This document shows positions 1 to 8,655 of a stretch of DNA of 64,000 bases, piece after piece. The notes beneath the pieces were generated by a model, which saw nothing but the letters and a program-made list of their open reading frames with translations, was not told the origin of the DNA and made no database searches. The position numbers and the translations under genes were made by a program. Source of the stretch: Allosalinactinospora lopnorensis (GTDB taxonomy: Bacteria; Actinomycetota; Actinomycetes; Streptosporangiales; Streptosporangiaceae). The stretch is from contig NZ_LAJC01000014.1 in the NCBI RefSeq assembly GCF_000981225.1, forward strand, positions 32,583 through 96,582, written 5' to 3'. Within the stretch, counting starts at the first letter, position 1, and every line of letters begins with the position of its first letter.

Positions 1-2
1 AC

Positions 3-776
3 CTCGGCAACAAGTTCTTCGCGCTGCGGGGAACCGCCCAGGTCCGCCAGTTCGTCGTCACATCGAGCCTCGCCGGGTTCGTGGTGAGTTTCCTGTTCCT
101 GGGCGGCATACTCGCGCGGGCCATCGGGGTGGAACCCGACCACCCCGACGCGGTGGTACCGACGTTGTTCATCGAGATGCTGCCGTCCTGGATGGCGGCG
201 CTGCTCAGCATCGCGATTCTCTCGGCGATCCTGTCGACCTCCGACGGCCTGCTGATGAGCATCTCGCAGATCTTCGCCAACGACCTGTACCGCAAGACCT
301 GGGTGCCATGGCGCGGCCAGGACCCCAAGGACCCGCGGGTGGACCGCCGCTCTCTCTTGGTGGGGCGGATCGGCGTGCTCCTCGCCGGCTTCGTCGCCGC
401 GGCCGCCGTATGGACGCCGCCGGAGCTGCTCGTCATCTGGATGTGGCTCGGACTGGGAGGCATCATCTCGGCGCTGACCGGGCCCGTGTTCCTCGGCGTG
501 TGGTGGCGCGGCGCGAACACGGCCGGGGCGCTCGGCGGCGCTCTCACCGGCTTCCTCGTCTACCTGGCCGTTCACATGGGGCCGCAGTTCGGCCTCTACG
601 CCGGGTGGTACCCGCTGAGCGACAACCCCTTCGCCTCCACAGTGGTCGGAATGGCCGCCGGCTTCCTGGGGTGCTGGCTGTGGAGCCGGATCGGCGCTCC
701 TCTTCCCGAACAGCACATGGCGATGGTGCGTTCGGCGGAGACCGTCGCCGAGAGGGGAGGGGAGCAGGCATGGTGA
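3..776 (+). CDS. Sodium:solute symporter (SSS family), C-terminal part, 5' end outside window
   Basis: The reading frame is open from the window edge, so only the last 257 residues are present. The block around window position 225-290, LSTSDGLLMSISQIFANDLY, is the conserved SSS-family segment near the sodium site. Several hydrophobic helices follow, including one rich in Gly/Leu (ELLVIWMWLGLGGIISAL). Such proteins couple Na+ entry to uptake of a small solute across the cytoplasmic membrane (pantothenate, proline, acetate and others); the substrate cannot be read from this fragment. The stop overlaps the next gene by 7 bp, so the two are translationally coupled. Confidence 0.85.
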   Translation, partial: LGNKFFALRGTAQVRQFVVTSSLAGFVVSFLFLGGILARAIGVEPDHPDAVVPTLFIEMLPSWMAALLSIAILSAILSTSDGLLMSISQIFANDLYRKTWVPWRGQDPKDPRVDRRSLLVGRIGVLLAGFVAAAAVWTPPELLVIWMWLGLGGIISALTGPVFLGVWWRGANTAGALGGALTGFLVYLAVHMGPQFGLYAGWYPLSDNPFASTVVGMAAGFLGCWLWSRIGAPLPEQHMAMVRSAETVAERGGEQAW

Positions 777-1357
777 CGCAGCCTGCCGTGCGGATCCGGA
801 CAATCGCGGTGGACCACGGGCCGGAGCGTTCCCGCCGACTGGTCCGGCGCCGCTCCGGATGGCTGTTGCGCCGGCTCGCCGGAAGGCGGCAGCCGCCCCG
901 CGTGTGCGGGGATCTCTACTGGCCGGTCGATCTCGCGGTCGCGGCCGCGATGATCGAGCTCCCGTTCCGCGCGGCCCGGTCGGCCCGCGTCGCCCTCGCC
1001 CGTGACGCGGTCACCGGTCGCCTCGGCGTCGTCGACGTCGCGCTGCGGGAACGGGAGGAGACCTCGGCGGCGCCCGGCGAGCTGGTCGCGGCAGTGGCGG
1101 CGGCGGATGACGAGGCATGGTTGGAGTTCGCTCGCGACCAGGTCGTACGCCGTTACCGCCCCTCCGGCTTGGTGGGCCTTGAGCTGTGCGAACGCGAACG
1201 CGTGTACGTGCCGTACCACGTTGTGGCCGAGGGCGATTCGACTTTCCTGGTCGACCGGCTGATGCACCGCGTGGAGCCGGCGCGGTCCCTCCGCGGGGAA
1301 GCCGAGGAGACGGTCGCCTCGGGAGGAGGCGGCGCGCACGCCCCGCCGGAGCGGTGA
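770..1357 (+). CDS. Unknown protein coupled to the SSS symporter
   Basis: 195 residues from the ATG at 770, which overlaps the symporter stop and is preceded by a GAGGGGAGGGGAG ribosome site. The N-terminus is Arg-rich. The middle has a mixed Ala/Leu-rich stretch (WPVDLAVAAAMIELPFRAAR) followed by an acidic, helical C-terminal half. I see no catalytic motif, signal peptide or clear membrane helix. I do not recognise the family. The tight overlap suggests an accessory to the transporter, but that is inference only. Confidence 0.6.
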   Translation: MVTQPAVRIRTIAVDHGPERSRRLVRRRSGWLLRRLAGRRQPPRVCGDLYWPVDLAVAAAMIELPFRAARSARVALARDAVTGRLGVVDVALREREETSAAPGELVAAVAAADDEAWLEFARDQVVRRYRPSGLVGLELCERERVYVPYHVVAEGDSTFLVDRLMHRVEPARSLRGEAEETVASGGGGAHAPPER

Positions 1358-1476
1358 GCCCTTCTCCGCGGGCTGCGTTCACGGGTGCCGCGGCTCCGCC
1401 CCGACCGGAGCGGTCCGCCGCTTCGCGGGGCCGCGGGCACTCGCCCGGCCCCGCGACGGGACCGGACGCGCCTACT

Positions 1477-2585
1477 ATGGCCAGTGTGGGTATCTCGGTC
1501 ACGCGTGGGCAGGTTCTCGGTTTCCGGGTGCGGGCCCAGCAGTTGGAGCGGGAGTCCGGCCGACTGGCCGACACCGCGGTGCTGGATGCGGGCGTGCAGG
1601 ACACCGGCCCGGACGGCGGGCTGTGGGCGCTGGCGATCCGCGGCGTGGACGTGTCGAAGCCTCCGACGCGGAGTTGGCCACGGCCTGGACAATCCGCGGG
1701 GCGCCGCACGTCTACCGCCGTGCGAACCTGCCGCAGGTGGCCGCCGCGGTCTGGCCGTTCTCCGAGGCCGACGCCGCCAAGCGCATCTACGACGCGGCCA
1801 AGCCGCTGAAGGAGGCAGGTATCGGCGCGCTCGACGCGCTGGAGGCGGTCGCGGCGGCGATGCGGTCGGTGGTGACCGAGCCCATGGTCAAAGGCGAGGT
1901 CTCCACGCGGATGACCTCCCTGATGGACCGGCCGTACCTGCGGTACTGCCGTCCCTGCCAGGCTACGCACCTGTACGAGATGCCGTTCCGGCTCGCGGCG
2001 CTGCGTGCCGGGCTGGAGCTGCAGGCTGGCACGTCGCCGCCGGTACTGCGGTCCATTCCCGGCTTCGAGCGGGCAGTCGAGGTGCCGCAGCACTACGAGG
2101 TCGTTCGCAGCTACCTGCGCCTGTGCGGGCCCGCCACACCGAAGCACGTCGCCGACTACCTCGACGCGCCGGTCAAGGAGATCAAGGCCCGCTGGCCCTC
2201 CGACACCGTCGAGGTCTCGGTCGACGGGCAGACCAGGTGGCTGCTGGCGATCGACGCCGACGGGCTCGCGGCGGGACCGGCGAGGACGACACGGCTGCTC
2301 GGTCCCTACGACCTGTTCCTGCAGGCGAAGGACCGGTCCCTGCTGGTCGGCGACCCGGCGCGCGCCAAGGCCCTGTGGCCGGTGCTGGGTCGGCCCGGCG
2401 CCGTACTCGCCGATGGCGAGATCGTGGGGACGTGGCGGCCGCGCGCATCCGGGAGGAAACTGAAGGTGCGCGTCGAACTGTGGACCGGTGCTCCGGCGTC
2501 GGTACGCGGCGACGTGGCGGAGCAGGCCGAGCGGCTGGCGGAGTACCGGCGCACCGAGCTGTCCGGCGTCGAGTTCGCCGACTGA
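1477..2585 (+). CDS. Winged helix DNA-binding domain protein (HTH_42 / AlkZ-YcaQ-like), frameshifted in this sequence
   Basis: The start at 1477 gives ISVTRGQVLGFRVRAQQLE and GVQDTGPDGGLWALAIRG, typical of the N-terminus of actinobacterial winged-helix proteins of the HTH_42 group, which includes the DNA glycosylases AlkZ and AlkX/YcaQ. The frame breaks near 1654-1658 and the family sequence continues in another frame as ASDAELATAWTIRGAPHVYR down to the stop at 2585. Adding one G in TCGAA restores one protein of about 369 residues. A nucleic-acid repair role is known for characterised relatives; here it is inference. The break may be an assembly error or a real mutation. Confidence 0.7.
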
Positions 2586-2673
2586 GGTCCCTCCCCTTCC
2601 TCCTTGCTCCTGCGGAATCCGGGCCTTCGGCGCGTCTTGGTCCAAACGCTGGGAAGGAGTGATCTCCGCGAGC

Positions 2674-3369
2674 TCAGTGCCTGTGCTGCTCCCAGACGCC
2701 GACAGGGATCCGTTCGAGGACGTCGATCAGGTGATCGGCGGCTTCGAGGGCGTAGTCGGGATCCAGCCGGATGCTCTCCCAGGTGACCAGGTGGTCGCCG
2801 GTGAAGCGGAGGGGAACCCGGCGGCCCGGCGGCTGGGCGAGCAGCCACGTCCTGAGCTCCTCGCTCAGCACGGAACGGGCGAAGTCGTCGTCGTCGGCGG
2901 TCACCCGGAAGGCGTCGTCGAAACGCGGATCGCCGATCCGCAGGTCGTGCATGCCGATGAGGTTCAGCAGCACGTGTCCGAAGTGCTGCTCCTTGATCTC
3001 CAGCACGGGGGTGGGGGCCGGCGTGGCCACCGCCGCGATCCGGTGGCGGTGCGTGGTGCTCGTGGTGCTCTGCCCGTTGTGGCTGCGCTTGGTGTAGCGG
3101 TGCTCGTAGAGGAGCACCCGGTGGCCGCGGTGGGAGCCGGAGAGCACGTGGTCGGCGCTGCGGCTTGAACCGCCGCGGTCGAACGGGTCCCCCGGGAAGT
3201 GGTCGACCAGGTCGGGGCGCCGCTCGTCGTACCTCCACCCGTGTCGCCCGGCCCACGCGGTCAGTTCCTTGACCTTCTTGCTGTGGGCCCCCGCGGCCAT
3301 GCACATTATGGCGATGGCGATCGCCGGGCCGAGGATGAAGAGCACGACGGGGAATGCGGACTCGTCCAT
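2674..3369 (-). CDS. Conserved membrane-anchored protein, paralogue of the gene at 47517-48212
   Basis: 231 residues. One N-terminal membrane helix (FPVVLFILGPAIAIAIMCMA) is followed by a soluble domain with WAGRHGWRYDERRPDLVDHF, VLSGSHRGHRVLLYEHRYT and a C-terminal helix DYALEAADHLIDVLERIPVG. The gene at 47517-48212 encodes a protein of exactly the same length with the same blocks (LTEWARQRGWQYTEKRPDLV, VLSGTHRGHRVLAFEYRYT, ADYLIDVLERVP). I do not know a function. The domain probably faces the cytoplasm or the wall side, depending on topology that cannot be decided here. It is convergent with the winged-helix gene. Confidence 0.75.
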   Translation of the reverse strand: MDESAFPVVLFILGPAIAIAIMCMAAGAHSKKVKELTAWAGRHGWRYDERRPDLVDHFPGDPFDRGGSSRSADHVLSGSHRGHRVLLYEHRYTKRSHNGQSTTSTTHRHRIAAVATPAPTPVLEIKEQHFGHVLLNLIGMHDLRIGDPRFDDAFRVTADDDDFARSVLSEELRTWLLAQPPGRRVPLRFTGDHLVTWESIRLDPDYALEAADHLIDVLERIPVGVWEQHRH

Positions 3370-3504
3370 CGAATCCTCCTGAGGGGGCCACCGGTTTTAG
3401 TCGGTGGGGGAATCAGGCCTTCCGCGTAGCGGGTCAGGAAAAGCCGATTCGCCGCTAGGCGGACCGGCGCCCACCCCAGACCACGCCTGGTAGACCTGTC
3501 TGGC

Positions 3505-3950
3505 ATGTATACTACTCGTGTGTCTGTGGCTCGGAAGGTTCGCCGGTTCTCCGGGGGCGTGTACGACTTGGGATTGCACGTGGTGTGGTGCTCGAAGTAC
3601 CGCCGCCCGGTCATCGGTGGACGCGTCGCACACCGCCTGGAAGAACTCATCAGGCCAAGGCCGACGAGCGCGGGTGGGAGGTCATTGCCCTTGAGGTGAT
3701 GCCCGACCAGGTGCACCTGTTCGTCAAGCACGACCCGAAAGCATCGGCGTCGTATGTGGCCAACCAGTTCAAGGGGTACACCTCGCGCGTGTTGCGCGAG
3801 GAGTTTCCGCACCTGAAATCCAAGCTGCCCACTCTGTGGTCGTCGTCGTACTTCGCCGCCTCGGTCGGAGCCGTATCCGCTGACACCGTCCAGCGGTACA
3901 TCGATACCCAGTGGGAACGCCCGTGGAGGAAGCGCGAGGAGGACGCATAG
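3505..3950 (+). pseudogene. tnpA: IS200-like Y1 transposase TnpA, frameshifted, HUH motif altered
   Basis: The first part (LGLHVVWCSKYRRPVIGGRV) and the second part (ADERGWEVIALEVMPDQVHL) lie in different frames that join near 3650-3656. A deletion of one base, or of one CAGG unit, explains it. The active-site pair that should read His-Val-His is Gln-Val-His (PDQVHLF), so the first metal-binding His is lost. The presumed catalytic Tyr is still present in VQRYIDTQ. With both defects the protein should be unable to cut and rejoin DNA, so this copy is probably immobile unless helped in trans. Confidence 0.8.
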
Positions 3951-5158
3951 TGCACCGCGCTTACAAGTTCCTCCTTCGCCCGACCAAGCGGCAGCAGGCG
4001 GCATTGAGGGGAATGCTGGCCGACCACCGGTCGCTGTACAACGCTGCGCTGCAAGAACGACGCGACGCCTACGCCCACGCATCCACGACGCCTATCACCT
4101 ACGGCGACCAGTCCGCCCAGCTCAGGGAGATCCGCGCGTTCGACCCCGAACGCCAGGGCCGCTGGTCGTTCTCTTCCCAGCAGGCCACCTTGCGACGGCT
4201 GGACAAAGCCTTCCAAGCGTTCTTCCGACGTGTGAAAGCTGGCCTCAAGCCCGGCTACCCCCGGTTCAAGGGGGCTGGTCGCTTCGACACCGTGGTCTTT
4301 CCCAAGGACGGCGACGGGTGCCGGTGGGACTCCACCCCCGAGGACCCGGTGAGGCGGGTGCGGTTCCGGGGTGTCGGGCACGTGCGTGTCCACCAGCACC
4401 GCCCGCTCAAGGGCCGGGTGAAGACGATCAGCGTCAAGCGGGAAGGCAAGCGCTGGTTCGTCGTCCTGGCCTGCGATGAGGTTCCCGCCGAACCGCTGGA
4501 GCCGACCGGGCGCGTCACCGGGATCGACATGGGGGTGGCATCGTTCACCACCACATCCGAGGGCGAGCGCATCCCAAACCCTCGGTTCCTTCAACGGTCG
4601 GCGGACAAGCTGGCCAACGCGCAACGTGACCTCGCCAGGTTTCCCCGGGTAAAGGCGGAGAACCGGACCCGCAAGCACAACGCCGCTCAAGCGAAGGTGT
4701 CGCGGCTGCATGCCAAGGTGCGCCACCAGCGCCTGGATCACCACCACAAGACCGCGCTCGACCTGGTGCGCCGGTTCGAGACGATCGCACACGAGCAACT
4801 GAACATCGCGGGCATGACCAAGGTGCCTGCACCCAAACCCGACCCGGACGGCGGTTACCTGCCCAACGGCGCCGTCGCCAAATCTGGGTTGAACAAGAGC
4901 ATCCTGGACACGGGTTGGGGATTGTTCCTGGGAATCCTCGCGCACAAGGCTGCAAGGGCCGGTCGCGAGCTGTTCCCGGTGGATGCCCGCAACACCTCGC
5001 GCACCTGCCCCCGCGAACTGTGCGGGCACGTTAGTGCGGACAACCGCCCCACCCAGGAAAAGTTCCGCTGTTCCCGGTGCGGCTACACAGAGCACGCCGA
5101 CCGGGTGGCAGCGATCAACGTAGGAATCAGGGCCGGGCTGGTCCTTCCTGCCGCCTGA
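3950..5158 (+). CDS. tnpB: TnpB, RNA-guided endonuclease of IS605 family
   Basis: 402 residues from a GTG at 3950 that overlaps the tnpA stop; a GAGGAGGAC site precedes it. The N-terminal block VHRAYKFLLRPTKRQQAALR and the RuvC pieces are intact: Asp in GIDMGVASF, Glu in IAHEQLNIAGM and Asp in HADRVAAINVG. The zinc ribbon has a first pair spaced CPRELC rather than the usual CxxC, then CSRCGY. TnpB proteins cut DNA next to a short target motif, guided by the omega RNA from the element's right end. Here the nuclease looks complete while its transposase partner is dead. Confidence 0.85.
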   Translation: MHRAYKFLLRPTKRQQAALRGMLADHRSLYNAALQERRDAYAHASTTPITYGDQSAQLREIRAFDPERQGRWSFSSQQATLRRLDKAFQAFFRRVKAGLKPGYPRFKGAGRFDTVVFPKDGDGCRWDSTPEDPVRRVRFRGVGHVRVHQHRPLKGRVKTISVKREGKRWFVVLACDEVPAEPLEPTGRVTGIDMGVASFTTTSEGERIPNPRFLQRSADKLANAQRDLARFPRVKAENRTRKHNAAQAKVSRLHAKVRHQRLDHHHKTALDLVRRFETIAHEQLNIAGMTKVPAPKPDPDGGYLPNGAVAKSGLNKSILDTGWGLFLGILAHKAARAGRELFPVDARNTSRTCPRELCGHVSADNRPTQEKFRCSRCGYTEHADRVAAINVGIRAGLVLPAA

Positions 5159-5174
5159 ACGACGCCAGGAGAAG

Positions 5175-5194
5175 CCCGCCGCTTTAGCGGTGGG
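5175..5194 (+). repeat. Right-end subterminal hairpin of the IS605 element
   Basis: An 8-bp stem (one G-T pair) with a TTTA loop, 16 bases after the tnpB stop. It is the usual place and shape of the IS605 right-end hairpin and of the 3' part of the omega RNA scaffold. Confidence 0.6.
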
Positions 5195-5200
5195 AGAAGT

Positions 5201-6044
5201 CACGAGGGCCTTTCGTCGCTCGCGGGGGCCTCATCGCGGGACGCCGCGATCCGGAGGCGGGTTCCGGCCGGGCCGGCACCTGCGGTCAGGGGTAGGGAAC
5301 GTCCTGCTCCAGCGGCGGCCGGAGCGCCCCGCCGGGCCGCGGCACGGCACTTGGGGCACACCCGCCGCCCCTCGCCGACCGGGCCGCCGGATTCGGGGAA
5401 CGCGCCCATTCACGGTACACGGCTGAATCGGGTCAGCCGCGAACGGCCCGACGCCGGTCCGCGCAGGGTCTGGTTCCGGCCCGGCCGCCAGGCGTGTGTC
5501 TCTCCTGACGGCAGGCGCACACCGCCCTCATCCCCACTCGCCCGACGCCGCGACCGAGGGGTCCCCGTGTGCCGGCATCGCGCTCCTCCCGTCCACGAGA
5601 GGTTGCGCCCGTCCGGGGCCATGAGACCGCGGTACCGCACCGCCCCTCCGCACGGCCGGTCCTCCAACCAGCAGGGACAAAAGAACGAGACGTACGGGGG
5701 CTCCGCACGCCCCGGCCGTCCGTGTGGATCATGCCCCGGAAGGAGGCACTGTCGCATCGCTCGGCGAAGGCGCGCCGGTGACAGCACGGCCGGATGGTTC
5801 GCGGTCCACTGGGCCCGATATTGCCTCGGGCCGGCCAGGTAGGTTCTCCGCGGGATGCTCGTGGCCGTTGGAACCTCCCGGCGGGTGGGTAGTACCCGGT
5901 AGGACCAGCTCCGGCCTTCGGCGTGCGGGAGCAGTGGGCCACCGGGGCGGCGCCGGTGCCGAACCACGGGGAACCGCGGCGCGTTGATCCGTTGTGCTCC
6001 CGCCGGCGGCCCATCGGCACACATGAGGCGAGGCGGCACGGAAT
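5201..6044. other. Gap of about 840 bases with no supported gene
   Basis: Several open frames exist on both strands, as expected at this GC content, but none shows a recognisable domain, a good ribosome site plus conserved start, or family resemblance. A short RVCPKCR segment on the minus strand near 5350 is the only zinc-finger-like string and is too isolated to call. The last bases before 6045 probably carry the promoter of the SDR gene. Confidence 0.5.
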
Positions 6045-6884
6045 ATGGACAGGACGATCGTGCTCACGGGGGCCACCAGCGGCATCGGCGCGGCCGCCGC
6101 CTTGCTGCTGGCCGACCGGGCCGGCCGGCTCGTCGTGCACGGTCCGCAACCGGCCGCGGAGGTCGCGGACCTGCTGGCGCGACTGAGGAAAGCGGGCCGG
6201 AGCGAGGTGCACTATGTCCGGGCCGACTTCGGCGAACTGGCGGCCGTCGGCGAGTTGGCCACCTCGATCGGCCGGCTGACCGACCGGGTCGACGTGCTCG
6301 TCAACAACGCGGGGCGTCCGGGACCGCCGCGGCGGCGGCTGAGCCATGACGGCAACGAAGTCACCCTGCAGACGAACTACCTCGCCGCGGTCGTGCTGAC
6401 CGAGCGGCTGGCGCCATCACTGCGCGCGGCCGGCGGTCGTGTGGTGCACGTCGCCTCGGCCACGCACGCGTCGGCGACGCTGGAACTGGACGATCTCAAC
6501 CTCGACCGGCACCCCTATAGCCCAACGATCGCCTATTCCCGGTCGAAGCTCGCGATGGTGGCACACGCCCTGTGGCTGGCCGGCCGGAGCGCCGGGGCAA
6601 TACCGGGCATCGTGAGCATCAGCCCGGGGGTGATCAGCACATCCCTGCTGCACGCGATGTACGGGATAGGCGGTGCGCCCGTCCAGCACGGAGCGCGCAA
6701 CGTCGTGCAGGCCGCACTGGCCGGGGACGTCGTCTCGGGGCAGTATCTCGACGACGGCAGGGTGACGCTGCCGAGCGCGACCGCGCGAGACGCGCGTTTC
6801 CAGCGTGAGCTGGCCGAGCGCACCCGGAACCTGCTGGACCCCTCCGAGGGGGACACCACGGTCCGCAGCGGCCATGCCGGCTGA
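6045..6884 (+). CDS. SDR family NAD(P)-dependent oxidoreductase
   Basis: 279 residues with a Rossmann fold. The nucleotide motif TGATSGIG sits at residues 8-15, the NNAG motif around residue 88 and the catalytic Tyr-Lys in YSRSK near residue 166, with the catalytic Ser in HVASATH. This is the classical short-chain dehydrogenase layout, a cytosolic enzyme reducing or oxidising a carbonyl/alcohol with NAD(P). The substrate cannot be told. It stands alone and converges on the antiporter gene, with a strong hairpin between them. Confidence 0.85.
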   Translation: MDRTIVLTGATSGIGAAAALLLADRAGRLVVHGPQPAAEVADLLARLRKAGRSEVHYVRADFGELAAVGELATSIGRLTDRVDVLVNNAGRPGPPRRRLSHDGNEVTLQTNYLAAVVLTERLAPSLRAAGGRVVHVASATHASATLELDDLNLDRHPYSPTIAYSRSKLAMVAHALWLAGRSAGAIPGIVSISPGVISTSLLHAMYGIGGAPVQHGARNVVQAALAGDVVSGQYLDDGRVTLPSATARDARFQRELAERTRNLLDPSEGDTTVRSGHAG

Positions 6885-6951
6885 AGACGCGCCACCGCGG
6901 CGGGAAGTGAGCGGAGTGAGCGGAGCCGCCGGGCATCGGCAGGTCCATGGT

Positions 6952-6989
6952 CCCGACCGCCGGCCGGAAGGCGGGGACCGGCGGTCGGG
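6952..6989. terminator. Bidirectional hairpin terminator between SDR and antiporter genes
   Basis: A perfect 12-bp inverted repeat (CCCGACCGCCGG and its complement) with a 14-base loop lies between two convergent genes. There is no clear U tract on either side, which is common for GC-rich actinobacterial terminators. Confidence 0.6.
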
Positions 6990-7027
6990 GTGATGAAAAG
7001 CCCGCGTCGCCACCGGTCCCCGTGCTG

Positions 7028-8635
7028 TCAGGAGTCTGCGGCGATCCGAGTCTCGCCCGGGGCTTCCTCGGCAGGGGCAGGGGACTGCTTGCCGATCAGC
7101 CGCAGCCCGGCGACCAGCACGACCACGGCCATGGGGAACGCCAGCCACCACGGCAGGCCGAAGCCCACCGGAATGAGCCCGAACACGAGCGCGACGGCGC
7201 CGGCGTAGAGCGCGTACGGGATCTGGGTGCGGACGTGGTCGATCACGTCGCACTGCGAGGCGAGCGAGGAGATGACCGTCGTGTCGGAGATCGGCGAGCA
7301 GTGGTCGCCCCAGACGGCGCCGGCGAGAACGGTCGACACACTGGCGAACAGGATCGGGTGGCCCTCCGGGAACGCGTTGCCCTGGGCCTCCAGCACCGCC
7401 CACGCCACCGGCACGGCCAGCGGCGTCAGGATGCCCATCGTCCCCCAGCTGGTGCCGGTGGCGAAGGCGACCGCTGCCGCGATGACGAACAGGATGGCGG
7501 GCAGCAGCGCGGCGGGGATCGCATCGCCGAGGGCCCCGGCGAGGAACTCGGCGGTCCCCAGTTCCTCGGTCAACGCGGACAGCGACCAGGCCATCGTCAG
7601 GATGATGACCACGTAGAGCATCGACGTGACACCGGAGAACCACGACGCCACGGTCTCGCTGAGCGTCAGGATCCGCTGGCCCACGCTCATGACCCCGGCG
7701 ACGAGCACCGCCAGCAGCGACCCCCACAGCAGGGCGGAGAACGCGTCGCCGTCGCCCATGACCTCCATGGCGTTGTCGCCCTCGCCGGTGACGATGAGCC
7801 CGATCAGGGTCGTCGTGATCAGCACGACGATCGGGACGACGGCGTTCACCAGCCGGCGCGGCGTACGCTCATCGGGCTGCAGTTCCTCGGCGAGCGCTTC
7901 GCTGTTGCCGAGCTGCGACCCGGGCCGCAGCACCTGGCCCTCCCGCGCCCGCCGCTCGGCCTTCAACATGGGGCCGAAGTCGCGCCCGCTCGCGGCGATC
8001 GCGAACACGAGGACGACGGCGAGAACCGGGTAGAAGGCGTAGGCCAGCGACTCCACGAAGACCGCGAAGCCGGTCCGTTCGAGGCCGATCCCGTCCGCGG
8101 CCTCACCGAGCAGGCCGACCTGGAAGCCGATCCAGGTGGTGAACAACCCGAGCGTGGCGACCGGCGCGGCCGTGGAGTCCACCAGGTACGCCAGTTTCTC
8201 GCGGGATATCCGCAGCCGGTCGGTGACGGGCCGCATCGTGTTGCCGACGACGAGCGTGTTGGCGTAGTCGTCGAAGAAGACCGCGACGCCGAGCCCGCCG
8301 GTGGCGGCCTGCCCGCGGCGCGGTGTCGACGCCCAGCGTGTCACGAGCTTGACGATGCCGTCGGTGCCGCCGTTGCGGCGGATGATGCCGACCATACCGC
8401 CGATCATCAGGGAGAAAACGATGATCATCACGTGGTCCGGGTCGGACAGGGCGTCGACGACGTAGACCCCGACCGTGTCGAGCAGGGAGATGCCCAGGCC
8501 TTTGAGTGTCACCCCCTCGACGAGCCACGCGCCGAGCCAGACGCCCGCGAGGAGTGACGGAAGGATCTGGCGAGTCAGCAGCGCAAGGCCGATCGCGAGT
8601 AGTGGTGGCAGGATGGAGAACCAGGTCGCTGTCAT
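7028..8635 (-). CDS. NhaC-family Na+/H+ antiporter-like transporter
   Basis: 535 residues from ATG at 8635, with about a dozen hydrophobic helices. Family marks include VFFDDYANTLVVGNTMRPVTDR, TGTSWGTMGILTPLA and GAVWGDHCSPISDTT, all typical of the NhaC/ArcD-like Na+/H+ antiporter family. Members exchange Na+ for H+, or amino or organic acids for protons. It is the last gene of a three-gene operon behind an N-acylamino-acid racemase-like enzyme, so uptake or exchange of an amino acid-type substrate fits better than plain sodium export; that is inference. Confidence 0.8.
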   Translation of the reverse strand: MTATWFSILPPLLAIGLALLTRQILPSLLAGVWLGAWLVEGVTLKGLGISLLDTVGVYVVDALSDPDHVMIIVFSLMIGGMVGIIRRNGGTDGIVKLVTRWASTPRRGQAATGGLGVAVFFDDYANTLVVGNTMRPVTDRLRISREKLAYLVDSTAAPVATLGLFTTWIGFQVGLLGEAADGIGLERTGFAVFVESLAYAFYPVLAVVLVFAIAASGRDFGPMLKAERRAREGQVLRPGSQLGNSEALAEELQPDERTPRRLVNAVVPIVVLITTTLIGLIVTGEGDNAMEVMGDGDAFSALLWGSLLAVLVAGVMSVGQRILTLSETVASWFSGVTSMLYVVIILTMAWSLSALTEELGTAEFLAGALGDAIPAALLPAILFVIAAAVAFATGTSWGTMGILTPLAVPVAWAVLEAQGNAFPEGHPILFASVSTVLAGAVWGDHCSPISDTTVISSLASQCDVIDHVRTQIPYALYAGAVALVFGLIPVGFGLPWWLAFPMAVVVLVAGLRLIGKQSPAPAEEAPGETRIAADS

Positions 8636-8655
8636 GATTATGGTCTTTCCTGGGA

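Larger units (their letters stand above)
3388..5200 (+). mobile_element. IS200/IS605-family element with intact TnpB and broken TnpA
   Basis: Subterminal hairpins lie on both sides: 3388-3407 (CCACCG stem) on the left and 5175-5194 (CCCGCCGC/GCGGTGGG with a TTTA loop) on the right, followed by AGAAGTCAC. No terminal inverted repeats or target duplication are expected for this family. tnpA and tnpB are co-oriented and overlap by one base. In this family the right-end transcript serves as the omega RNA guide for TnpB, so the hairpin region downstream of tnpB probably also holds the guide scaffold. Exact ends are not determined. Confidence 0.7.

Noticed and set aside
5200..5409. Small minus-strand frame with VCPKC
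   Set aside because: One isolated Cys pair, no second pair, weak start and no neighbours; likely chance.
6417..7727. Minus-strand frame over the SDR gene and the antiporter end
   Set aside because: Arg/Gly/His-rich shadow crossing two real genes and a terminator; no family features.
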